From positions 1 to 31,814 of the forward strand of contig JAAVTG010000250.1 in the NCBI GenBank assembly GCA_011947345.1: a DNA stretch of 31,814 nucleotides. Reading direction: 5' to 3'. Below the pieces are notes generated by a model. It was not told where the DNA came from, searched no databases, and was given only the letters and a program-made list of their open reading frames with translations. This DNA is from Phytophthora quininea (lineage: Eukaryota; Oomycota; Peronosporomycetes; Peronosporales; Peronosporaceae). This document shows positions 11,201-19,859 of the stretch, one piece after another; the stretch's first letter is position 1; every line of letters begins with the position of its first letter. The position numbers and the translations under genes were made by a program.

Positions 11201-11518
11201 TTGGTCGTCCTCGTCGTCGTCCGCACCCTTGGAGACGTCGTGGTCGTCCAGCGAGGCGTTGTCGACCCTAGGTGGAGTGCGCTCCGTCGTTGCCTGGTCG
11301 GTGGTGGCCCCCGTTTGGCCCTCGCTTGAAAGGCTGCCCATGATGCGCGCTACTTGGGCGATTTCTGAATGATCGCCCAAGAAGGAATTGTTGAGCGACG
11401 TTTTGATGTTCTTTGACCCGACAGTTGGAGTTGGTCCAGATGAGAAAGGACGCAGAAAGCTCCCGATATGAGGAAGTCGCATGAAAGTGCGCTGAGTGTT
11501 GTTGATGGATCCTGACAT
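8269..11518 (-). pseudogene. Long antisense reading frame carried inside the gypsy element, unknown function
   Basis: On the minus strand an open frame runs from 11860 to 10247 (likely start Met at 11518, MSGSINNTQRTF). A single in-frame TAG (10247-10249) separates it from a further 311-codon open stretch ending in the 9290s. It continues in shifted frames at 9293-8990 and 8976-8269, so the original product was probably about 1,080 residues. Visible features are a long Glu/Asp tract (about 11150-11230), one CPKCGYPLP half zinc ribbon, coiled-coil-like Glu/Arg/Leu helices (10250-10600), basic Ser/Arg/Lys stretches, and a C-terminal part with conserved-looking aromatics (WWEMTHWV, CCHWIWADPRVD). 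I recognise no enzyme domain. Antisense extra ORFs between pol and the 3' LTR are known in some plant gypsy elements; homology is not claimed. Confidence 0.65.
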
Positions 11519-11998
11519 GGTTGCCGCCTTGGAAGTAAATTCCGATGTGGCCAGCCATGACCGGAAGGGGCGGTTGTGACGATGTGAATTGTGTTTTTCT
11601 ATGGATCGCGCTGTGGAGAGTTTACATATGGAGTTTATTATGGAGCTAGTGTTGGATATTACGTTCAAGAGATGAAAAGGTGTGCGATAAAACGTGTCGC
11701 TTGGGAGAAGGCGGGGGTGCTGTCTTACCAAGGATGGGCCCTCAAGACCAGGAAGTGCGCCCAAGAAAATGTGTTCTTGAAAGGCACGCCCAAGAAATGG
11801 CGTGTCCTTGAAATGCACGTTGAAGGGATCTCCGCTCTTGGAATGTACGCCCAAGGGCACATTGCTTTGAGCGTGAGTGCACGTTACGTCCTAGTCACCC
11901 CTCGTCCTTAAACGGGTCGCCAAGAACCAAGGTATAAATTGCCACAGTGAAAGGTATTCCTGTGTGCAACCCGTCTCGCCTTGGCTAACCTCACGATG
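11519..11998. other. Region between antisense start and 3' LTR; likely antisense promoter or leader
   Basis: No supported gene. It contains three CGCCCAAG octamers (about 11759, 11788, 11849). A stretch at about 11,690-11,745, including CTTACCAAGGATGG, closely resembles part of both inverted copies at 14,340-14,395 and 16,150-16,215. Those copies therefore probably derive from the same position of a related element. The antisense frame could begin here if the Met at 11860 is used. Confidence 0.5.
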
Positions 11999-13129
11999 TG
12001 TGAGGCAAGGACCTGTAAATCCCCAAGCTGCCCAAGTGACCCAAGAAGCACGGCTGCCGCCCAAGACCCAAGAAGTTCTTGGATGAACATTCCAAGGGTA
12101 TATTTCTTGGGCGGCCATTTCTTCAATGGAGATTCTCTTGGATGGAGATTTCTTCGATGGAGATTCTCTCTTGGACGTGGATTCTGGCACTTAGCGAGAA
12201 TTCGCATTCACCATGGACCCAGTGGTTTGTACCCAGAATGTTTACGCCACAGATGATTTGAAGAGCGACGAACCCACGATAAGTGGCCGTCATCAAGTCA
12301 AGCATACTAAGATCAAGACTAATTCGTATCCTAATGACTGCACCCAAGATCTGCGGAAGAGCTGCAGATTTACTAGCTATAAGAGATATCAATCAGAGAG
12401 TTCTTTTGCCCTGTACTGCACAAGCGCCAGTCGGTGCTCTTTGCGTGTTAGTGCTAGGTGACCTGCTGCTCCCCACCTGTTTGTTAAGTCCAATTGGGAG
12501 GGGAGTCTAGGCGCCCCGACCATTTCGTTTACTAGTTGGGCGTCTGTCTTGCAGGCCAACCCATTTCATATTAAAACTACGCTCAAGCGGCTGGATAGCA
12601 GTCGCCGCTTGAGTTTGCTTTGAGACTGCGTCTTACAACGTTCTGTATTGGGATTTGTATTGACTGATCTGTGTGTTCCTTCGATTGAAGGTGGTGCGCG
12701 TTCGCTGAACCAAGTCCAAGACTTTCCAGGTGTCTTGGGCGTTGGATTGAACCTGGTGTGAGACCCCCGACCAAGGGTCTATAAGAATAAGTGTCGGCTG
12801 TATATTTGCATAAGGATCTCTCTGTATATTGATTATCTGTGGTTGCTAGTTCTTCTTGAACTTGCAGTCCAAGAACCCCGTCTCTTCAACTGCCGCCCAA
12901 GGAAAGTGGGCTGCAGGGGAACGAATTGTGGGCAAACTAATCCATCTAACACTCTTTGTGTCTTTGACTGTGAAAGGCCATCCGGTAGATTAAACGCGGA
13001 ATCCAAGGGTCGAACCTATAGGGATTCACGAGGTGCACACGCCAATCCCTCGACGGCAGTTCCAAGAACCGCCGCTGAAGGAGTTCACAACTGATCTCGG
13101 TTCACCAAGATCCTGGCCACGTTGCCACA
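11999..13129 (+). repeat. 3' LTR of the gypsy element (start approximate)
   Basis: This segment is colinear with the repeat at 19860-20944. Shared blocks include GGGAGGGGAGTCTAG (about 12495), CTAGTTGGGCG (12532), GGCTGGATAGCAGT (about 12589), CTTTCCAGGTGTC (12722) and AAGAATAAGTG (12783). It ends near GCCACA at 13124-13129, matching the ...GCCACA end of the other LTRs. Similarity is partial, so it is a related subfamily, not a recent copy. The 5' limit was set by co-linearity and a TGTG dinucleotide pair and may be off by ~80 bp. No clear polypurine tract is visible just upstream. No long gene lies in it. Confidence 0.65.
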
Positions 13130-14245
13130 GCCCGCGCTGTGCAACAACCACCCCTGGACGGAAAACATCACCAGAATTCCGCCACATCAGCTCGATAAAT
13201 CTACTTGCAACTATTTTCCTGGTACCTGACTCGCACTGTTTAGCTTCAGCAGTTTCCAAACCAGGAAAAACCATTTTCTGTAAATCGTCATCTGATGTTA
13301 TCGAGGCACGACGTAGCCAATAACCACCGCCTTTGGTCGGGAGATCTGCCAGCGCTCGCATTGCCTTTCGCGGTAATGTAGTGAGGTAACAGCTTTCTGT
13401 GTGTTCTTCATTTCACCTATCAGCACGTCGAATCTGATTCTCGTCTGCGCCTTGTGGTTCTGCTAGCTTAGCACCAGACCCGCGATTGGCATGCGTTCAA
13501 ACGGAAGTACCAATTCCACACGCAGTGAAAGCAGCCTTCACCCCTTCAATCTGCGTGTTATACGCAATATCGCGTGTCGGTGATTTTATTTTGTGTAAAA
13601 GAATATCATACCACAGCTTACGATCAGTAAATCCGGAAAAGGCTCCAAATCTACATGCCAACGCCAAAACAAATACATTGCCAAAGCATTCAATGGGCAG
13701 AGCTACACCTTCTTGGCTCACATTGCTGCACCATATTCAACTCGGCTCACTTAATCGCTCTTTCCTCTACGCATGATTACCACAAATGACGTACAGAGTT
13801 GGAGGTCCTCATCAGGCAGTGAAAGTAAAATCATGCCAGAAAACTGTATGAACCTCCGCAATTCTCCTCTAGCCGATGGAGCATGTTCAATTAAGAAATC
13901 CGTGCGGCTCCGTACTACCACAGACGTCATCCGTGATAACCAGAAAATGCTGAGCTCCCTCGTGTCCTCAAGATTGTACCCATCAAGCACTACTCCTAAG
14001 CCTCGTCCACCGTACGTTTCAATCTTGTGTTTGTTCTCGGTCCGCCGTAGCATGTCCATTAAGCTCTTCAGCTCTTTACCCCTCGAGTTGGATATTGACT
14101 CATTTTTATCGACTTTTGAAACTGTTACAGATAAGCAATTGCTTTGACGTACGCGTCCACATCCTCGCAACCCTGTCTGAGTGCGGACCCATCCTCCGCC
14201 TTCTTCCGTTTGTTACCGCGCGGGATCACATAGTTGTCGAGATAG
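13130..14245 (-). pseudogene. Decayed Crypton-type tyrosine recombinase
   Basis: Read on the minus strand in several frames with stops, the pieces line up as a Crypton YR. An N-terminal piece has VDAYVKAIAYL; the next has YGGRGLGVVLDGYN, RSRTDFLIEHAPSARGELRR and VVIMRRGKS (14170-13751). Then come GAFSGFTDRKLWYDILLHK and IEGVKAAFTACGI (13665-13500) and THANRGSGAKLAE (HxxR-like). The catalytic-Tyr region CYLTTLPRKAMRAL is followed by GYWLRRAS and LQKMVFPGLE (13390-13250). At least four frame changes or stops make it non-functional. Cryptons are DNA transposons moved by a tyrosine recombinase. The left end abuts the gypsy LTR and the right end is cut at 14245 by an inverted-repeat segment. Confidence 0.72.
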
Positions 14246-14708
14246 TGTGCTGATGCTGATTTTGAATTTTTCTATGGGTAGCAATCCCCGTGCTGTGATT
14301 GGTTGGACTTTAACTTCGTGGATGAGTGGTTGTGGAGACGTGTCACCAGTTGGGACAAGACTGTGGCGGGAGTCTTACCAAGGATGGTCCCTAGGTTTTG
14401 GAAGCCTGCGTCGGGAGAATGCGATCCCCGAAACGCACTGGAGGCTCGGTCCGAAGCCGCACCTCGTCCGTCAGCAAGTGCTCAAGAGTCAGCGGAAATC
14501 ACATTGAGGGAACGTATCCCCTCTGTGACTTGTGTAGCCTTGGTCCCAAAGCGCACGATGAGCGAGACGCTATGGGCTCTCAAGACCCAGTCTCCCCAAC
14601 AAAGCACGTGTTGCACAAACACACTATATTTTCCAGAAGCTGCTACGCTTGATGAAAATGGATTTCCCGATACACTAGGACTCCGGAACCGATTCGGTAT
14701 CCTGGACG
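14246..14708 (+). repeat. Left arm of a long inverted repeat (copy Y')
   Basis: Roughly 460 bp match the reverse complement of about 15,850-16,313 at about 95% by eye. The shared block includes a ~95-codon open frame starting in the W-DFN region (14303 onward), open in both copies. The arm starts at TGTGCTGATGCTGAT and ends at CCTGGACG against LTR A. Part of it (14,340-14,395) resembles the gypsy element at 11,690-11,745, so it is probably the internal 3' region of a related LTR element. No protein domain is recognised. Confidence 0.75.
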
Positions 14709-15794
14709 TGTGGCGAAGCTCGGTGAAAAACTTGCGCCCAGGGGGTGTACTGTGGCGCGACCCGAAATGAACTGGTCTGCGGGGGTAGCGGTTCCAGAAA
14801 GCCCTTGAGCAGTCTGGAGCCGTTGGCATGTACCTTGTGTGCAATCCCTACGGGTTCGAATCGCTGGACTCGACGACCAGGGAGGACACCTGCTCAGGAT
14901 ACAGGTAACGGGTAGGTTAGTACTGCGGTTCGGGAGTTCCCCGAACGCGCTTGCTACAGAGAGCGGGTTAGAAGAGTTAGAAGGCAGCTTGTGGTCGCAC
15001 TCCAGGACCACACAGCCAAACCTTGTACAAGATAACAATTAACAATATAGAGTTCGATACCGATATGCAGCCACCACTTATTCTTTTGGACCCTCGGGTG
15101 GTGGGTCCTCGTCCAGGATCGATGGGGCGTATGCGGTTCGGGACACCTGGAAGGTCTCGAACACCCCGACGTTCGCGCACCAGCTCCTCGTGGAGCAACA
15201 GATACAGCACTCGGTTATAAAGCCTAGGTCAGTCGATTCACAACGCAGTTAGTGTCAATGCCCTGGTGGTCACTGCTATCCAGCCACACAAGACGGTCAG
15301 GTCAATATAAAATGGGTGACGCCCGGATGTACCGACGGCCCAACTAGGATATGGAATGGGTCGGGGTCAATCCAGGAGCGGCACGCCCTAGAACTCCCCT
15401 TCCCAACTGGACTTGAACACGGGGAGTTCCACACGAGGCTAGTCCCTAAGCCAAGGTGCCCTTAACGCCCAATGCGGCCTCCGCTTCCTCGGAGCACTTG
15501 AGCACTTGGGGGAAATCGAACTCTGTTAAAATTTCATACAAACTAGCTATGCAATACTAAGTACGAATCTTGAGCGATCCTCTGACAATATCTTGACTTG
15601 AATATAGACGGTGCAAGTGACTTGATCTGACTATGGAGTCATCACTGGGTGCGCAATCGTGGAACATCTCCATTGCTCAATGGGGGTCAAGTTTCCCAAA
15701 CGGGGTGACCTCTCGCAACTTCAACTCCAGATGCTCCACATCACTCGCACTGGGGATTGATTCTTCACTTGATGTTTGTAAAGGGACTTCCACA
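14709..15794 (-). repeat. LTR-like repeat A (minus orientation)
   Basis: This 1,086-bp segment begins TGTGG and ends CCACA on the + strand. It is nearly identical, in reverse complement, to 19860-20944; the few differences seen include one G in a G-run near 14,745 and several substitutions near 15,730-15,790. Terminal TG...CA and homology to the gypsy 3' LTR support an LTR. A TATA-like TTTATAA is present on the minus strand near 15,215. There is no matching target-site duplication: left flank GGACG, right flank ACCTC. Confidence 0.82.
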
Positions 15795-15798
15795 ACCT

Positions 15799-16369
15799 CA
15801 TACATCCAGAATCACGGTTCAGGGATTGGTCATCCTGGAACGCCAATCTGCGTCCAGGATGCCGAATCCGGTTCCAGAGTCCTAGCGTATCGGGAAATCC
15901 GCTTCCATCGAGCGTAGCAACTTCTTGGAAACGTAGTGTGTTGTATAACACGTGCTTTGTTGGGGAGAGACTAGGTCTTGGGAGCCCTTAGCGTCACACT
16001 CATCGTGCGCTTTGGGACCAAGGCTACACAAGTCACAGAGGGGATACGTTCCCTCAATGTGATTTCCGCTGACTCTTGAGCACTTGCTGACGGACGAGGT
16101 GCGGCTTCGGACCGAGCCTCCAGTGCGTTTCGGGGATCACATTCTCCCGACGCAGGCTTCCGAAACCTAGGGACCATCCTTGGTAGGACTCCCGCCACAG
16201 CCTTGTCCCAACTGGTCACACGCCTCCACAACCACTCATCCACTAAGTTAAAATCCAACCAATCACAACGCGGGGATTGCTACCCATAGAAAATCCAAAT
16301 CAGCATCACCACAGACGCAGATCGGTGTTCCAAGATGACCAATCCATGAACCGTGATTCTGGATGTATG
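15799..16369 (-). repeat. Inverted copy Y, bounded by ~55-bp terminal inverted repeats
   Basis: The core (about 15,850-16,313) is the right arm of the inverted repeat with 14,246-14,708. It is bracketed by an additional inverted pair. 15799 onward reads CATACATCCAGAATCACGG and continues to TCTGCGTC near 15,853; the reverse complement of this, with about six mismatches, runs 16,314-16,369. It may therefore be a ~570-bp element with TIRs, or the product of fold-back rearrangement. No matching direct flanks were found. On the minus strand Y leads directly into LTR A, the order expected for an internal 3' region followed by its LTR. Confidence 0.65.
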
Positions 16370-16637
16370 GTTGAATATGGCAGTTTATCCGACTTCATTA
16401 CGAGTTTGTATAGATCTTAAAAGCCAATGAAAGTTCAAATAGATATTATCAACCAATCGCTACGCATCTGATCCCAATTTTTGATCAATGACATGTCTAG
16501 AGAAAAGGCAAGCCATGTAAGCCAGCCATTCCGACGTATCGGGTCGGAAAACTCCATTCAATATGCGTATCTCCTCTCAAAACGGCAGTAGAAAAGCATA
16601 TCGCTCGCATATTTTCCGTTTATCCGACTAGAGAGGC
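16370..16637. other. Possible left terminal region of the recombinase element
   Basis: AT-rich, with no gene. TTATCCGACT occurs at about 16,386 and again near 16,619 just before the recombinase start. Its reverse complement GTCGGATAA is at 19,848-19,856, just before LTR B. These could be short terminal or subterminal repeats of the recombinase element. Confidence 0.4.
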
Positions 16638-19309
16638 ATGGGTTTAGAGGAGTTGGCGCCTGGAAACACCAAGCGTGCGAAGGCAACTGCAGTAGCGGCA
16701 TTTATGAGGATTCTTAAGTCTAAGGGTGTGAGTGAAGAGTATGTGCGTGTGTGTATTGAGCGTGATGAGAGTGGGAGGTGTTTGTGTCCGTCATATACAA
16801 GTTTGGAATCATCTCGCTTTTAACGAGGGCAGGAAAGGCAAGCCGCTGGCTCGAAACACCTCGATGCAGTACTATCGGCAGGCAAAACTTTGGCTGCTTG
16901 ATGTGGTGTGGAGATTTCTCCAAGATCCGTCAACGAACTGTCGCCTCCGCTATTGGCTGATGAAAGGCGTCGAGCTGGGCCAATGGCGACGCGAGGCGAA
17001 GGTTCAGTGAAGGTCGCTATCCCGAGGTGGTCGCTATTGCGAACCATCGCCTGGTCGTGAATCTTCGGATGGGTAGCTCCGACGGCGACGCTTGCGTTTC
17101 ACTTGACATTTGTATAGATTCATAGATAAGGGTAGGATTAGAAAGAGTAAGAGCCCGAGAGGGCGATACAAACAGAGCAGAATTTTCCCCGACTTCCCAA
17201 GCGGCCAAGCGTCCTAGGTAAGCACCTTGCCCTGTGGTCGTGGGTTATGCCTGCCAGCGAACACAGACCTTCGTGAAGTGAGTGTTCGTTTGGTCAGGCC
17301 AAGAGTGAAGAGTGGTAGTTAGAGTGTATTTTGGTTTGGCCCTATTAATAAGGGAGTGTTGGGCGAAAGAGCCCTGGTGTGTGGAGCGCGGGTCGCATTC
17401 CAACGTGACTTCCAGCCGGAGTTATACTCCGGCGCCCCTAAGAGAGTCCACGGGACTAGGCAACCTTCGTCTGCTGGTGCCACGGGGTTTTGAGTGTGTG
17501 AGAGAGTGTTTGGACGTACAGGCGAAGACTCGTGCCTGTAGCGTCGGTTTATATTTGCCTTCGGCGTAGACAGTGAGCGGAAGCCACACCGGCTCGGGCA
17601 GGGTCGGATCTGGTTCCTTCAGATCACGCCCAACATTCGCCTGACAATCTGGAAGGTGTATTGTTGTGTGCGGAAGCTCACTGCTGCCTTAGCGAAAGTT
17701 CAGTGGATTCCTACACCACATTGATCAGTCTCCTCAGCATCGAGCCTCATTGGAAGCTCGCCTGCTCAAAATGGGGAAGGGCACTTGTTCGGGAGAGCCT
17801 CGGATCTTGCGCTTCTCCGGAAGACCAACGCGTCCATCGATGCCGGCAACGTTCTCTTCGTGCACTTCATCTGGATGAAGACATCTGAGGAGCAAGGTTT
17901 GTCTCTCTTCCCCGGGACAGAGTTCGAGACCTGTCCACTGCTTGCAGTGGCGCTGGCCCTGGTCATGCAGACGGCACCGTCGCCCGATGTTATCGACAAC
18001 CTGCCCAAGACGCCCGCCCAAGCTGCCATCTCGCTCACTCCAGACGTGCCGTTGTTGGAGGTCCTCGACCACCCTGTTCAGTCTGCTGGGATCAGGCCAT
18101 CAACGACAGCAGGAGCAGAGACGACCCTAACCATCTACTCCAACGTGAACCGCGTGCTGGACAGGATCGCTGCAGCTGCAGGAGTCACTACAGCGCTGAC
18201 GTCGCATTCCTTCCGGCGTGGCGGTGCTTAGCACGCCACCGGGAGCGATGGGCTCACGGCACGGTGGATAATCGACCGAGGTGCCTGGAACATGATCACC
18301 GCAAACAAGGGGTTTAACTACATTTTCAACACCAGCAAAGAAGATCACAAGGTTAGCAAGGTACTCAGCGGGCACGAGGCGAAGGCATCTGTGGTGCTGC
18401 CAAATTTGACAGCATTCGACTTGAAGACGAGGGGCACGATCTCCAGATTCCAGCACCTCCTGTTCACCACCTGCCACAACCTCCAAGCCGCCCGCAATAA
18501 CGTTAATCAAGCAGTTATCGACGTGCTCACCCCAAGTGGGATCCGCCACTACCCGTTGTTAAAGACCTTGAACGCTGAAGCCCCTGCTATTATGCGCATT
18601 GATGCCTGCGTTGCGAAGGCAGGGTGCTCGTTCGCTGAATTACTGGCGTGGTCGTCACATTTCGCTAGTCCTGCGGTGATATCACACCTTCACCTGCAAA
18701 TCCCACACTCCACCAACCGACGAAACCAAGCGCAGAACAGAAGATCATCAATCACCAGGCTGCTGTGATTAACCACTTTATCGAGCACGCTCAGTGACAA
18801 GATGCTCGCATGGACACGCTTGAGGCTAAGCTGCAAGCTCCTACACGCAAACGAGACAAGCCGGCAACTAGCGCGCCCGATGTCAGTCAGATCAAGAAAA
18901 AGCAGCGCTAACTCGACTTCACGCGACTTGGTACGCTTGGTACGCTCAAGAACCACCGATGTGGCGGGCACCGATCACGAAGCAGCAGCGATCCGAAGAC
19001 AAGCAGGTCGTTGCCTACATGAAGCTGTTCTCGGATGGCTGCTTTGTCCTCGACACGACGGCAGCAAACATCCGCGACCAGGTGCTATCCGTTCGAATCC
19101 GCGCGGAGAAGTCCGTCGCAGCCTTTCTCGACGTTTCTGGTGTCAGCTCGCGCGGCTCTGGTGCCGTCCTTAAGCACCTCCGTTCTCTTCACCGCTCTGG
19201 CGCGTTGAACTCCAAGATTGAGCGCCACGAACAGCTTCTGCAAACCCCCACTATCCAAGACCCTGCCCCCGGATACACACAGAACAATCTGGAACAGGTT
19301 AGCCGCTGA
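16638..19309 (+). pseudogene. Broken tyrosine recombinase (Crypton-like, oomycete family)
   Basis: The N-terminal core-binding part runs 16638-16995: start MGLEELAPGNTKRAKATAV, then GRKGKPLARNTSMQYYRQAK after a frame change. An unrelated ~650-bp stretch interrupts it. The catalytic part resumes near 17,690 with LFGRASDLALLRK, GNVLFVHFIWMKTSEEQGLS, CPLLAVALALVMQT and the HxxR box LTSHSFRRGGA (about 18,200-18,230). There a TAG replaces a codon directly after GGA. The frame then continues with RWIIDRGAWN, FNYIFNTSKEDHKVSKVLSG and about 400 more codons with frame changes. A C-terminal domain (18,965-19,300: KQVVAYMKLFSDGCFVLD, GSGAVLKHLRSLHRSGALN) ends the gene. HxxR and an upstream Arg indicate a tyrosine recombinase. 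Several stops make it non-functional as read. Confidence 0.72.
17010..17650. other. Sequence interrupting the recombinase gene
   Basis: Between the core-binding and catalytic parts of the recombinase, about 640 bp do not translate into recombinase-like sequence in any frame. The segment includes a short inverted sequence (CCGGAGTTATACTCCGG, about 17,415-17,431) and generic LTR-like features, but no repeat partner in this window. It could be a solo LTR of another family. Boundaries are estimates. Confidence 0.4.
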
Positions 19310-19442
19310 ACACAGCCGAATACGCGTTAGTCTCCAGGTCAACTATAACACCGAACATGCGTTGATGCCCATACACACGCGTCGCCACGCTCTTGCCTCC
19401 CTCGTTTTCGCTCGCCCTGCTTCTTCCACACAAACATAAGAG

Positions 19443-19512
19443 ATACTTCAAGTGGGTTTCGAACCCAACGACCTTCTCTTCCTGGTGCTCTACCACTGAG
19501 TTACTGAGGTGG
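19443..19512 (-). repeat. tRNA-like (SINE-type) fragment
   Basis: On the minus strand, an A-box-like TAACTCAGTGG (19503-19493) with AGAGC behind it and a perfect B box GGTTCGAAACC (19465-19455) are spaced as in a tRNA gene. The T-arm can form. The anticodon stem cannot: its 3' strand is missing, so this is not a working tRNA. It fits a tRNA-derived SINE head or a tRNA pseudogene. Confidence 0.5.
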
Positions 19513-19859
19513 GGGTTAGTGCAACTCAAGACAGGGGTATACTCGTTGGAGGCCCGAGGGGAATTAACACTGCCACAGTTCTTCATGGCGGGCGACAACC
19601 CTGCTAGCCGCACCGCGTTCAACACGACCCCTCAATACACCCTCCGAGGCGGTCACTCGGGCACTGACACGCGTCGGCTAATTTCGCGCCGCCAAAGCCA
19701 GTCATTCGTGTCGGCGTATTTACTTTTTCGAGTTTTTACGGAACTATGTACAATTTGTATATGCATAATCATTTCAGCCTTTCCCAGGAGGGTAACTTGA
19801 GTTTTGTATTCATACAAACTACTAATGTGCGTCGGAAAGGCCGGCAGTCGGATAATTTT
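19513..19859. other. Non-coding stretch between tRNA-like fragment and LTR B
   Basis: No gene supported. The last 20 bp contain GTCGGATAA, inverted relative to TTATCCGAC at 16,386 and 16,619. They could mark the right end of the recombinase element. Confidence 0.35.

Larger units (their letters stand above)
1..13129 (+). mobile_element. Ty3/gypsy LTR retrotransposon with chromodomain (5' end outside window)
   Basis: The domain order gag - protease - RT - RNase H - second RNase H - integrase - chromodomain is seen directly on the + strand from base 1 to 7823. A long antisense reading frame and a 3' LTR-like repeat ending near 13129 follow. RT before integrase defines Ty3/gypsy, and the C-terminal chromodomain is a chromovirus-type trait. 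The element is unusually long: at least 13.1 kb without its 5' LTR. Coding frames are interrupted about ten times. Some breaks may be sequence error because host genes in the window show the same kind of break; others may be decay. A GC-rich octamer, CGCCCAAG, recurs throughout (see findings). The element abuts a decayed Crypton recombinase on the right, so it probably inserted next to or into it. Confidence 0.93.

Noticed and set aside
10566..11372. 268-codon + strand frame rich in Ser
   Set aside because: Mirror of the acidic and coiled-coil antisense frame; composition is explained by codon complementarity.
13033..13323. + strand frames in the 13.0-14.2 kb region
   Set aside because: Minus-strand pieces match Crypton recombinase motifs in order, so the + frames are shadows.
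17190..17265. tRNA-Leu/Ser-like sequence (CCAAGCGGCCAAGCG ... GGGTTATGCC)
   Set aside because: The B box does not match GGTTCGANNCC and arms do not fold; weaker than the 19.45-kb tRNA-like fragment.
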